The position numbers were made by a program, and so were the translations under genes. Below, one piece after another: positions 1 to 7,578 of a stretch of DNA of 8,354 nucleotides. This DNA comes from Actinomycetes bacterium. Its GTDB lineage: Bacteria; Actinomycetota; Acidimicrobiia; Acidimicrobiales; Palsa-688. The stretch spans positions 1 through 8,354 of the forward strand of contig JAKAZH010000074.1 in the NCBI GenBank assembly GCA_021815935.1, in the 5' to 3' direction. Position 1 is the stretch's first letter. Every line of letters begins with the position of its first letter. The notes beneath the pieces are model-generated. The model was not told the origin of the DNA. It saw only the letters and a list, made by a program, of their open reading frames with translations, and ran no database searches.

Positions 1-1
1 G

Positions 2-1954
2 ACGGCCGTAGATGAGGCCGTGGCGCGTGTCAACGAGGACCCCGACCGCCTCGACAGCCTCCTCCGCCGGCAGAACTACCGCCTGGCGTGGTGGACGGTC
101 GCCGGCAGCGAATCGGATTACAGGCGGTTCTTCGACATCTCAGACCTCGTTGCGGTGCGCGTCGAGGATCCGGAAGTCTTCCTTGCGAGCCACGCCCTGC
201 TGCTCGACCTCGTCGCGGACGGAACTGTTGTGGGTTTGCGCGTCGATCATCCCGACGGCCTGCGAGACCCGCGCGGGTATTTCGAAATGCTCTCACAGGG
301 CGCCAAGGGCTGCTGGATCGTCGCAGAGAAGATCCTCGCTCGCGGCGAGTGCCTCCCTGGCGACTGGCCCGTTCAGGGCACCACCGGCTACGACTTCGCC
401 AACCTCGCCGGCGGCCTCTTCGTGGATCCACAAGGCGAGACCGGCATCACTGCCTTCTACGAACAGTTCACCGGGGACACCGACTCTTTCGAGCGTACGT
501 CGGAGCTGTCACGCAGAGGGGTCCTAGAGGTCTCCCTTTCCGCCGAACTTGAACGGATCACGGCGAGCCTCGTGGACGTGTGCGAGCAGAGCTGGCGCTA
601 CAAGGACTTCACCCGCTCCCAACTTCGTTCTTGTCTCGTCGAGGCTCTCGTTGCGTTCGCCTCCTACCGCACCTATATCGGACCCGACCGCCGACGAAGC
701 GACGAGGATCGAGCCGCCGTGCTCGCCGCCACTGCCACGGGGCGCGCCCGACGACCGGATCTCGACGGGGAGCTGTTCGACCTGCTGGAGAGCACCTTCC
801 TGACGGCAAGCGCCTCCCCGGCCGAGAACGAGGTCACGTTGAGGTTCCAGCAGCTCTCCGCCGCTCTCAACGCGAAGGGCGTCGAGGACACCGCCTTTTA
901 CCGCTACAGCCGCCTTGTCGCTTTGAACGAGGTCGGCGGCGAACCCTCACGATTCGGGACGCTGCCTGAGGAGTTTCACGATCACAACAGCCGCATCGCT
1001 GCGAGTTGGCCCTCGACGATGCTGTCCACCTCTACTCATGACACGAAGCGCTCGGAGGACGTAAGGGCACGCTTGGCGCTCATTTCCGAGATCCCCGGCG
1101 AGTGGGCCGATGCTGTCAGGCGCTGGACCGGCTTTGCAGATTCCTTCAGACGCGGCCGAAGCACGGATCGACGAGCGGAATACCTGCTGTTTCAGACTCT
1201 CGTCGGGGCGCATCCCCTGTCGGTCGAGCGGGCGACGGACTACATGCGCAAAGCGCTTCGGGAAGCAAAGCTGGCCACGAGTTGGACGGCGCCGAATGAC
1301 GGTTACGAGGCGGCGATAGGAGAAGTGATCGAAGGACTGGCATCGCACGACGCATTTCAGGCCGACCTAAAACGATTCGTAGGCAGGCTGGTACGGCCGG
1401 GGCAGGTGAATTCACTGGCACAAACGCTGCTCAAACTTACCAGTCCGGGTGTACCTGACATCTATCAGGGCTGCGAAAGCTGGAACTTGAGCCTCGTCGA
1501 CCCGGACAACCGACGGGCCGTCGACTTCGACATGATGTCGAAGCTCCTCGTCGAGTCGGAGCTCCGTTTCCAAAAGTCAGGGGTAGCAGGACTCCGGGGC
1601 GAAGGCGACAGCAGCCTAGCGAAGGTCTACGTGATCAAACGCAGCCTCGCGGTGCGCGCAGCGCTTCGCGACGCTTTCGGCGTTGACGCCGGCTACCGAC
1701 CGCTATATGCGACCGGTTCCCAAGCCAAGCATCTGGTCGCATTCGAGCGTGGACATCAGGTGATTGCGCTGGTTCCCCGCCTCGTGATGGGTCTGGAAGC
1801 CGCCGGAGGCTGGGGTTCGACAACGCTCAGCCTGCCGCCGGGCGGCTGGCTTGACACTTTCACCGGCAGATCGTGGTCGGGGACGCTGCTATTGCAGGAG
1901 GCGCTCGCCTCGTTTCCTGTGGCGCTTCTGACTTCGACGGGGACGGTCCGATGA
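2..1954 (+). CDS. treY: Maltooligosyltrehalose synthase (TreY), 5'-truncated by window edge
   Basis: TreY is a cytoplasmic GH13 enzyme that isomerises the reducing-end alpha-1,4 bond of a maltodextrin to an alpha,alpha-1,1 bond, giving maltooligosyltrehalose. The frame is open from base 2, and the family signature begins at once (QNYRLAWW, then YRRFFDISDL), so the true start lies upstream. The GTG at 20 is internal, not the start. About 650 residues are visible against roughly 700-830 in the family, so perhaps 100-200 N-terminal residues are missing. The catalytic set is present: the nucleophile Asp in LRVDHPDG (codon 245-247), the acid/base Glu in VAEKIL (codon 326-328) and the transition-state Asp in STHDTKRSED (codon 1040-1042). 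The C-terminal PGVPDIYQG and DPDNRR motifs are also typical. Its TGA stop overlaps the treZ start (ATGA), which puts treY first of three co-transcribed genes here. No frameshift is seen. Identification is very secure. Confidence 0.97.
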   Translation, partial: TAVDEAVARVNEDPDRLDSLLRRQNYRLAWWTVAGSESDYRRFFDISDLVAVRVEDPEVFLASHALLLDLVADGTVVGLRVDHPDGLRDPRGYFEMLSQGAKGCWIVAEKILARGECLPGDWPVQGTTGYDFANLAGGLFVDPQGETGITAFYEQFTGDTDSFERTSELSRRGVLEVSLSAELERITASLVDVCEQSWRYKDFTRSQLRSCLVEALVAFASYRTYIGPDRRRSDEDRAAVLAATATGRARRPDLDGELFDLLESTFLTASASPAENEVTLRFQQLSAALNAKGVEDTAFYRYSRLVALNEVGGEPSRFGTLPEEFHDHNSRIAASWPSTMLSTSTHDTKRSEDVRARLALISEIPGEWADAVRRWTGFADSFRRGRSTDRRAEYLLFQTLVGAHPLSVERATDYMRKALREAKLATSWTAPNDGYEAAIGEVIEGLASHDAFQADLKRFVGRLVRPGQVNSLAQTLLKLTSPGVPDIYQGCESWNLSLVDPDNRRAVDFDMMSKLLVESELRFQKSGVAGLRGEGDSSLAKVYVIKRSLAVRAALRDAFGVDAGYRPLYATGSQAKHLVAFERGHQVIALVPRLVMGLEAAGGWGSTTLSLPPGGWLDTFTGRSWSGTLLLQEALASFPVALLTSTGTVR

Positions 1955-3789
1955 CTCGGGCTTTCAGGGTCTGGGCCCCAAACGCATCATCGGTGGACCT
2001 GGTCGGCGCAAGCGGGCAACGTACCCCGATGGACCGGATGGACGACGCGACGTCGAAAGGATGGTTCGAGACGACTGCCGTCGTTCGCGCCCCGGGCTTC
2101 GACTACGGCTTCTCGCTCGACGGCGGCCCGCTGAGAGCCGACCCGCGTTCCGCATGGCAGCCGGAAGGCCCCGAGGGACGATCGAGAGTGGTCGATCACG
2201 GGTCGTTCGCCTGGTCGGATCGGGCGTGGCGAGGTTTCCACCTGCCGTCGGCGGTCCTCTACGAGTTTCACGTGGGAACTTTCAGCCCGGAGGGTACCTT
2301 CGATGGCGCTATCGAACGCCTCGACCATTTGGTGGGTCTCGGCGTCAGCGCAATCGAGGTCATGCCAGTCGCGGAGTTCCCCGGGACCCGCGGTTGGGGC
2401 TACGACGGGGTCAACCTCTTCGCCCCTCACCACAGCTACGGCGGCCCCGACGGCCTGCGCCGGCTCGTCGACGCGTGCCATGCGCATGGCATTGCCGTGA
2501 TCGTGGACGTCGTCTACAACCATTTGGGGCCTTCCGGCAACTACCTCGGCGAGTTCGGCCCGTACTTCACCGACCGCTACCGGACTCCTTGGGGACAGGC
2601 GGTCAATTTCGACGGTCCTGGTAGCGACGAGGTGAGGCGTTTCGTTATCGACAACGCCGTTCAATGGTTGCGTGACTACCATTGCGACGGCCTTCGCCTC
2701 GACGCCGTTCATGCATTGTTCGACATGTCGGAGCTGCACATCGTCGAGGAATTGTCGCAGGAGGTGGCGGAACTGTCCGCTTCTTCGAGATGGAGACGAT
2801 GGATTATCGCCGAGTTCGATCGTAACGATCCGAGACTCGTCCGCAGTCGCGACGCCGGCGGGCTGGGCGTCGACGCCCAGTGGCTCGACGATTTCCACCA
2901 CTCGCTGTATGGCCTGCTCAGCGGGGAGCGGGACGGTTACTACCGTGATTTCGGTTCAATCGGTGATCTCGCCGTCGCCCTAAGTCAAGCGTACGTCTAC
3001 CAGGGTCGGTACTCCGTGGCTCGCGGACGCCGCCACGGAAGGACATCCGACGGCCTGTCCGGGTCGTCGTTTGTCGGTTACAGCCAAAACCACGACCAGA
3101 TCGGGAATCGGGCGCGAGGTGACCGCTCAGCGGAGAACCTGAGTGCCGGCAGGCTCGCCGCAGCTGGCGCGCTCACGGTCGTCGCGCCGTTCGTCCCGAT
3201 GCTGTTCCAGGGCGAGGAGTGGGGCGCGTCCGCAAGGTTTGCCTACTTCACTGACCATACCGACCCGTGGCTGGCTGAAGCTGTGCGGGATGGGCGCAGG
3301 CGCGAGTTCGAAGCCTTCGGATGGGAACCGGATCAGGTTCCCGACCCCCAGGACCTAGCGACCTTCGAGATGTCGCGCCTCGATTGGTCCGAGGTCGAGT
3401 GTGGCTCGAATCGCCGGCTTCTCGATTGGTACCGGGCCCTGATAGCTATACGCCGCAGCCATCCCGAGCTCCTCGACGGGCGCCTCGATCTGCTGCGAGT
3501 CGAAGCGACAGGGGAGCAGGTCTTCACAGTGTCACGCGGCGCGATCACAGTCGCCGTCAACCTTGGAAACGACGAGGCCACTCTCCAGATGCCTGATGAT
3601 GGCAACCCCGACACCAAATTCGCAATTCTCGTCAGTTCGAACCCGGCCGCACGAATATCGGGCGCTTACCTGGCGCTTCCCGGTGACGCCGTCAGTGTCC
3701 TAAGCGCCGAGTCGGGGCCACCACAACGCTATTTCAACCCCCCGGCCAGCGCTTCTGATCGTCTGGTGGGATCGGAGGATCCAACTTGA
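1951..3789 (+). CDS. treZ: Maltooligosyltrehalose trehalohydrolase (TreZ)
   Basis: TreZ hydrolyses the alpha-1,4 bond next to the trehalose unit of maltooligosyltrehalose, releasing free trehalose; it completes the TreY reaction in the cytoplasm. The 612-residue protein matches the family's usual length (about 560-620). It opens with a short beta-sandwich module (FRVWAPNA, residues 5-12), followed by the GH13 barrel. Barrel region I is DVVYNH (186-191). The nucleophile is D251 in CDGLRLDAVHAL, the acid/base is E288 in WIIAEFD, and the third acidic residue is D382 in SQNHDQIGNR. LFQGEEWGAS lies further on. I chose ATG 1951 because it overlaps the treY stop by 4 bases, sits 7 bases after a GGGGA, and starts just before the conserved N-terminal module. 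A GTG at 1873 in the same frame would add 26 residues that merely read through treY. Its own TGA overlaps the TTG start of glgX. Confidence 0.97.
   Translation: MTRAFRVWAPNASSVDLVGASGQRTPMDRMDDATSKGWFETTAVVRAPGFDYGFSLDGGPLRADPRSAWQPEGPEGRSRVVDHGSFAWSDRAWRGFHLPSAVLYEFHVGTFSPEGTFDGAIERLDHLVGLGVSAIEVMPVAEFPGTRGWGYDGVNLFAPHHSYGGPDGLRRLVDACHAHGIAVIVDVVYNHLGPSGNYLGEFGPYFTDRYRTPWGQAVNFDGPGSDEVRRFVIDNAVQWLRDYHCDGLRLDAVHALFDMSELHIVEELSQEVAELSASSRWRRWIIAEFDRNDPRLVRSRDAGGLGVDAQWLDDFHHSLYGLLSGERDGYYRDFGSIGDLAVALSQAYVYQGRYSVARGRRHGRTSDGLSGSSFVGYSQNHDQIGNRARGDRSAENLSAGRLAAAGALTVVAPFVPMLFQGEEWGASARFAYFTDHTDPWLAEAVRDGRRREFEAFGWEPDQVPDPQDLATFEMSRLDWSEVECGSNRRLLDWYRALIAIRRSHPELLDGRLDLLRVEATGEQVFTVSRGAITVAVNLGNDEATLQMPDDGNPDTKFAILVSSNPAARISGAYLALPGDAVSVLSAESGPPQRYFNPPASASDRLVGSEDPT
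3774..3778 (+). promoter_or_regulatory. Ribosome binding site for glgX
   Basis: GGAGG lies inside the 3' end of treZ, 7 bases before the TTG at 3786. This strong Shine-Dalgarno match at ideal spacing supports TTG as the real glgX start. No ATG or GTG stands between it and the conserved N-terminal motif of the protein. Confidence 0.75.
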
Positions 3790-5921
3790 CCTTTGCGGGA
3801 TCGGCATTCGGGGATGGTGGGTGGCCGGTCGAGTCCTGGCCAGGAACCCCCTATCCTCTCGGGTCCAGTTACGACGGAGCAGGGACGAACTTCTCGGTGT
3901 TCTCGGAGGTGGCTGACGGCGTCGAGTTGTGCCTCATCGACGACGAAGGCGACGAGAGGCGGATCACTCTGGAGGAGCGGGATGCGGGGTGCTGGCACGC
4001 CTATGTGCCGAATGTCTCCCCGGGACAGCGCTACGGCTACCGGGTGCACGGTCCGTGGGAGCCTGCTGCGGGACTTCGATGCAACCCTGCGAAACTGCTT
4101 ATCGACCCGTACGCCAAGGCGATCGAAGGTTCCCTAGACTGGAGCGGCGCCTGCTTCGGTCACGTTCCGGGGGAAGAGCAGGTCCGCAACGACGCGGACA
4201 GCGCCTCCCACGTGCCGAAATCGGTGGTACACCAGCCGTACTTCGACTGGGGCGACGACCGCCGACCGGGCATCGCCCTGCACGACACGATCATCTACGA
4301 GACACACGTAAAAGGCCTGACCAGACGTCATCCTGGGATCCCGAGGCAGCTCCGTGGAACCTTCGCCGGTTTGGCACACCCGGAGTCGGTCGACTACCTG
4401 ACGTCGCTAGGGGTCACTGCGGTCGAACTGATGCCCGTCCATCAGTTCGTGCAGGACGGCCATCTCCTGGAGCGGGGGCTTCGAAACTACTGGGGCTACA
4501 ATTCCATTGGGTTCTTCGCTCCGCACAACGAGTACGCAGCTACGGGACAACGCGGCCAACAGGTTCAGGAGTTCAAGGCGATGGTCCGCACCTTGCACCG
4601 AGCCGGGATCGAAGTGATCCTCGATGTCGTCTACAACCATACCGCCGAAGGGAACCACCTCGGCCCGACGCTGTCGTTTCGCGGCTTGGACAACAGAGCC
4701 TACTATCGTCTGGTACCTGACGGACAAGCCCACTACTACGACACCACGGGAACCGGGAACAGCCTCAACGTCAGCCACTCGCGGAGCCTGCAGCTCATCA
4801 TGGATTCCCTGCGCTACTGGGTCTCGGAAATGCACGTCGACGGATTCCGCTTCGATCTCGCCGCCACTCTCGCCCGGCAGTTCTACGACGTCGACCGGCT
4901 GTCCGCCTTTTTCGACCTTGTAGATCAGGACCCGATCGTGAGCCAAGTCAAGCTGATCGCCGAACCGTGGGATCTCGGCGAAGGCGGCTACCAGGTCGGA
5001 AACTTCCCACCGCTGTGGTCAGAGTGGAATGGCAAATACCGTGACACGACACGTGACTTCTGGCGTGGCGAACCTGCGACGCTACCGGAGATGGCGACGC
5101 GGCTGACTGGAAGTTCGGATCTCTACAAGGCCGACAACCGCCGACCGGTAGCCAGCGTTAACTTCGTTACGGCCCACGACGGCTTCACGCTCGCCGACCT
5201 CGTCTCCTATAACGACAAGCACAACGACGCCAATGGCTATGACAATACCGACGGCGAGAGCCACAACCGCTCGTGGAATCTCGGCGAGGAGGGACCTACC
5301 GCAGACGGAGAGATTCTCGCCCGCCGACGTCGCCAGCAACGAAATTTTCTGGTCACCCTGCTGTTGAGCCAAGGGGTTCCCATGATCCTGGGCGGCGATG
5401 AGGTTGGGCGCACTCAGCTTGGCAACAACAACGCATACTGCCAGGACAACGAGGTCACCTGGTACGACTGGACAAGCCCAGACTCAGAACTTCTCGACTT
5501 CACCCGCCGTTTGATAGCACTTCGCAAGACCCATCCGGTCTTCAAGCGACGCCGCTGGTTCCAGGGAAGGCCGATACGCGGAGTCGCGGACATCGTATGG
5601 TTCAAGCCGGACGGTACCGAGATGACCGAAGAGGACTGGGGGTCGGGGTTCGCCCAGTCGATTGGAGTCCTGCTAAACGGCGAGGCGATCATGACCCGCG
5701 ACGCGCAAGGCCGGCGGGTCGTAGACGATTCGTTCGTACTTCTTCTCAACGCGCATCAAGACGTCATCCAGTGGCGCCTCCCCCAGGGCTACGGTGTCGG
5801 CTGGGAGTACGTCCTCGACACAACCGAGGGAGGTTTTGCGCGTTCGAGGCGTGCAGCCCGGCGTTTGAGCGTCGGCCCGTCGTCTGTGGTCCTTTTGCGG
5901 CGCGCTCGCGCTGCGTCATGA
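3786..5921 (+). CDS. glgX: Glycogen debranching enzyme (GlgX/TreX, isoamylase type)
   Basis: This GH13 isoamylase-type enzyme cleaves alpha-1,6 branch points of glycogen or limit dextrin, giving the linear maltodextrins that TreY uses. The 711-residue length is standard for GlgX/TreX. An N-terminal CBM48-like domain (about 15-160, with WPGTPYPLGSSYDG and NFSVFSE) precedes the barrel. The catalytic residues are nucleophile D357 (VDGFRFDLAATL), acid/base E393 (LIAEPWDLG) and D465 (TAHDGFTLADL). DVVYNH is at 280-285, and the family motif VSYNDKHN follows D465. GGDEVGRTQLGNNNAYCQ is also present. The start is TTG, overlapping the treZ stop as TTGA, with GGAGG 7 bases upstream. It is the last gene of the treY-treZ-glgX cluster. 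It could act in general glycogen breakdown too, but the operon context points to trehalose synthesis. The sequence alone does not separate the names treX and glgX. Confidence 0.96.
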   Translation: MTFAGSAFGDGGWPVESWPGTPYPLGSSYDGAGTNFSVFSEVADGVELCLIDDEGDERRITLEERDAGCWHAYVPNVSPGQRYGYRVHGPWEPAAGLRCNPAKLLIDPYAKAIEGSLDWSGACFGHVPGEEQVRNDADSASHVPKSVVHQPYFDWGDDRRPGIALHDTIIYETHVKGLTRRHPGIPRQLRGTFAGLAHPESVDYLTSLGVTAVELMPVHQFVQDGHLLERGLRNYWGYNSIGFFAPHNEYAATGQRGQQVQEFKAMVRTLHRAGIEVILDVVYNHTAEGNHLGPTLSFRGLDNRAYYRLVPDGQAHYYDTTGTGNSLNVSHSRSLQLIMDSLRYWVSEMHVDGFRFDLAATLARQFYDVDRLSAFFDLVDQDPIVSQVKLIAEPWDLGEGGYQVGNFPPLWSEWNGKYRDTTRDFWRGEPATLPEMATRLTGSSDLYKADNRRPVASVNFVTAHDGFTLADLVSYNDKHNDANGYDNTDGESHNRSWNLGEEGPTADGEILARRRRQQRNFLVTLLLSQGVPMILGGDEVGRTQLGNNNAYCQDNEVTWYDWTSPDSELLDFTRRLIALRKTHPVFKRRRWFQGRPIRGVADIVWFKPDGTEMTEEDWGSGFAQSIGVLLNGEAIMTRDAQGRRVVDDSFVLLLNAHQDVIQWRLPQGYGVGWEYVLDTTEGGFARSRRAARRLSVGPSSVVLLRRARAAS

Positions 5922-5968
5922 GTCGCGTTGCCTGTACCCATCGCTCGTGTCACCTCGGCGCTTGGGAT

Positions 5969-6313
5969 CTACTCGATATTGAAGTAATCCCGTACACCAG
6001 CCAGTTCGAAGAATCGGGCCACGACAGGACCGGCACGGACAAGCACGAGGGTAGCTCCGAGCTCCTTGGCGTAGTTGTGCACCGCTACGAGCGCCCCCAA
6101 GCCGCTCGAATCGATGAACGTCACTTCTGCAAGGTCCATCTCGAGTCGACCCGGAGCTACCGCCTGAGCCACCTTCTCTCCAGCTTCTCGGAGCTCCGAC
6201 GCTACCGCCAAGTCTAGGTCACCCGACAACACGATATGAGGAGCAGTTTCACGCGTCGCGAAGGCCACCCAGGCAACTCTACACGCTACCACTATGCGCC
6301 CAGCCTTTCCCAT
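5969..6313 (-). CDS. STAS-domain anti-sigma-factor antagonist (SpoIIAA/RsbV-like)
   Basis: This is a single-domain STAS protein of 114 residues, close to the usual 100-120. In this family the unphosphorylated protein binds an anti-sigma factor/serine kinase and frees a sigma factor; phosphorylation of a conserved serine switches it off. The early strand reads HIVLSGDLDLA (26-36). The signature FIDSSGLGAL (66-75) holds the phospho-acceptor serine position (S69/S70), and ATLVLVRAGP and the terminal helix follow. No kinase, phosphatase or sigma gene is in the window, so partner and regulon are unknown. The start is uncertain. ATG 6313 has only a distant GAGGTG upstream, while GTG codons at 6292 and 6268 would still keep the whole domain. 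The first 15 or so residues do not look like STAS sequence, so a start at 6292 or 6268 is quite possible. It converges on glgX with a 47-bp gap. Confidence 0.9.
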   Translation of the reverse strand: MGKAGRIVVACRVAWVAFATRETAPHIVLSGDLDLAVASELREAGEKVAQAVAPGRLEMDLAEVTFIDSSGLGALVAVHNYAKELGATLVLVRAGPVVARFFELAGVRDYFNIE

Positions 6314-6534
6314 TCGCTGTCAGCTTCACACCTCGGGCCTGTCGCGCTCCGCAGCCACCGGATGGGTGACCTAGGAAAATCCGAAGTATCGTGACGAGGC
6401 CCAGCCCGCCAACCAGGTTCCCTACGGTAGCCCAGGCGGCTGTCTGTGCCCAGCGACGCTCGTCGACGCCTTCTCGAAGGCCCGGGCGCCACACCTAAAG
6501 CTGACTTGACGGGTACCACCCGACGCGCGCCACC
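6314..6534. other. Divergent intergenic region between STAS gene and ligase gene
   Basis: This 221-bp gap must hold the promoters of both the leftward STAS gene and the rightward ligD-ku operon. A TTGACG at 6506-6511 on the + strand resembles a -35 box, but no acceptable -10 sits 16-18 bases downstream. A short inverted repeat, CGGGT-ACC-ACCCG (6510-6522), ends 12 bases before the ligase ATG and could be an operator, or chance in GC-rich DNA. Much of the gap is taken up by the FNT-like remnant on the - strand. I could not define a promoter with confidence for either gene. Confidence 0.4.
6366..6494 (-). pseudogene. Probable C-terminal remnant of a formate/nitrite transporter (FNT) family gene
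   Basis: The - strand reading beginning at 6494 contains AWATVGNLVGGLGLVTILR, a glycine-rich hydrophobic helix. From memory of the FNT family this resembles the last transmembrane helix, which typically reads as a GN-x-VGG-type motif near the C-terminus. The best-matching part spans about 6366-6452. An in-frame TAG immediately precedes the GTG at 6494, and no FNT-like sequence is readable upstream in any - frame, where the ligase gene now lies. An FNT protein has about 250-300 residues and six helices, so at most the last helix survives. The frame continues to a stop at 6279-6281 and overlaps the start of the STAS gene. It could instead be a tiny membrane peptide or a chance hydrophobic reading. 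The call rests on one motif and was not checked by a search. Confidence 0.42.
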
Positions 6535-7578
6535 ATGGTGGATATGGCGACGAGCCCTGACGCGGCGGCTTTACTGACCGCACCGCTTTACCCGATGCTG
6601 GCAACGCCTGGAACGTTGGACTCTTTGGGCAGCGATGACAGATGGGCGTTTGAGATGAAATGGGACGGAATGAGGACGCTCGCGTACGTTAAAGCAGGCA
6701 GTGTCCGCCTGTTGTCTCGAAGCGCCCTCGACTTCACTGTTTCCTTCCCGGAGATTTCTCCGCTGGCCAAGGTTATGGAAGGTCATCCGGCGATCCTCGA
6801 CGGGGAGTTGGTCCGCTTGGACGGGCTTGGACGGCCCAGTTTCGGACTTCTTCAAAGAAGGCTTCATGTGACAGAACCTGAACTCGCGCGCAGACTTGCA
6901 CACGAGGCCGCGGCAACACTTGTTCTGTTCGACCTCCTCTATCTTGATGGCGAGTCCCTTCTCTCAAAGCACTACGTCGAACGTCGCCGCATGCTCGAAG
7001 CCCTGGACTTGGGCGGCGCAGCTTGGAGAACGCCCGCTTCGTTCGCGGGGGGTGGGGTCGACGCAGTGAAGTTCAGCGTCGAACACCATCTCGAAGGAGT
7101 GATAGCCAAAAAGCTGACGTCGACTTATCAACCCGGAAGACGTTCTACGGCTTGGGTGAAGCTCAAGAATATCCGTACTCAGGAAGTGGTTGTCGGGGGG
7201 TGGACGCCCGGCAACGGCCGCCGAGCGGGGCGTATCGGCGCCTTACTACTCGGCGTTCCGGCCGCGGGCGGCTTGTGCTACGTGGGCAAGGTCGGCACCG
7301 GCTTCAGGGACGCAGTACTCGCCGATTTGGCGCTCGATCTCGCGAAGCTGGCGACTCCGATCAGCGCATTCCAGGCGGTTCCGCAACGCGACGCGAGAGA
7401 TGCCCGCTGGGTCGTCCCACAGCTTGCCGGCGAAGTCTCATTTACCGAGTGGACACCTGACCGCCGACTGCGCCATCCCTCGTGGCGCGGGCTTCGACCC
7501 GACAAGCGGCCTGACGAGGTCACCTTCGAAGACGCTCGGATAATCTCGGTGGATTCCAACGAAGGAGAAGGCGGTTAA
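6535..7578 (+). CDS. ligD: ATP-dependent DNA ligase, stand-alone LigD-type ligase domain
   Basis: This ligase uses ATP to adenylate a lysine, passes AMP to a 5'-phosphate, and seals the nick; beside Ku it most likely works in non-homologous end joining. The 347-residue protein has a nucleotidyltransferase domain followed by an OB-fold domain. Motif I is EMKWDGMR with catalytic K42 (codon 6658-6660). ILDGELV (87-93) carries the metal-binding Glu, FDLLYLDG is at 132-139, motif IV is EGVIAKK (187-193), and motif V is WVKLKN (207-212). The OB fold runs from about 215 (VVVGGW, GKVGTGF) to the end. The polymerase and 3'-phosphoesterase domains of full-length LigD are absent, so this is a split form; LigC-type naming is also possible. 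ATG 6535 is the first possible start after an in-frame TGA at 6502, but it lacks a Shine-Dalgarno sequence. ATG 6544 is an alternative, and a leaderless message is conceivable. Its TAA overlaps the ku ATG by one base. Confidence 0.94.
   Translation: MVDMATSPDAAALLTAPLYPMLATPGTLDSLGSDDRWAFEMKWDGMRTLAYVKAGSVRLLSRSALDFTVSFPEISPLAKVMEGHPAILDGELVRLDGLGRPSFGLLQRRLHVTEPELARRLAHEAAATLVLFDLLYLDGESLLSKHYVERRRMLEALDLGGAAWRTPASFAGGGVDAVKFSVEHHLEGVIAKKLTSTYQPGRRSTAWVKLKNIRTQEVVVGGWTPGNGRRAGRIGALLLGVPAAGGLCYVGKVGTGFRDAVLADLALDLAKLATPISAFQAVPQRDARDARWVVPQLAGEVSFTEWTPDRRLRHPSWRGLRPDKRPDEVTFEDARIISVDSNEGEGG
7562..7567 (+). promoter_or_regulatory. Ribosome binding site for ku
   Basis: AAGGAG lies in the last codons of the ligase gene, with 10 bases between it and the ATG at 7578. 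Together with the TAATG stop-start overlap it fixes the ku start and points to coupled translation of ligase and Ku. Confidence 0.7.

Noticed and set aside
1987..2901. Long open reading frame of 304 codons antisense to treZ
   Set aside because: It lies wholly opposite the catalytic core of treZ, has no recognisable domain, and long antisense frames are common in GC-rich codon usage.
5937..5966. Possible hairpin (CCCA...TGGG with inner CGC/GCG) between glgX and the STAS gene as a terminator
   Set aside because: The stem is short and bulged, the loop is long, and no T-run follows on either strand, so it is not supportable as a terminator.
5918..6217. ATG overlapping the glgX stop (ATGA) opening a 99-codon + strand frame
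   Set aside because: The overlap mimics the operon's other junctions, but the frame runs antisense to the clear STAS gene and its translation shows no domain character.
6480..6490. GC palindromes GCCCGGGC and GGCGCC in the divergent gap
   Set aside because: Short self-complementary GC strings are expected by chance at this base composition, and nothing links them to a regulator.
6292..6519. 75-codon - strand frame (ATG at 6519) overlapping the FNT-like remnant in another frame
   Set aside because: Arginine- and serine-rich translation with no domain or helix character; looks like an out-of-frame shadow.
6529..6538. GCCACCATGG at the ligase start, identical to a eukaryotic Kozak consensus
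   Set aside because: Chance match in GC-rich DNA; all surrounding genes are plainly bacterial and operonic.
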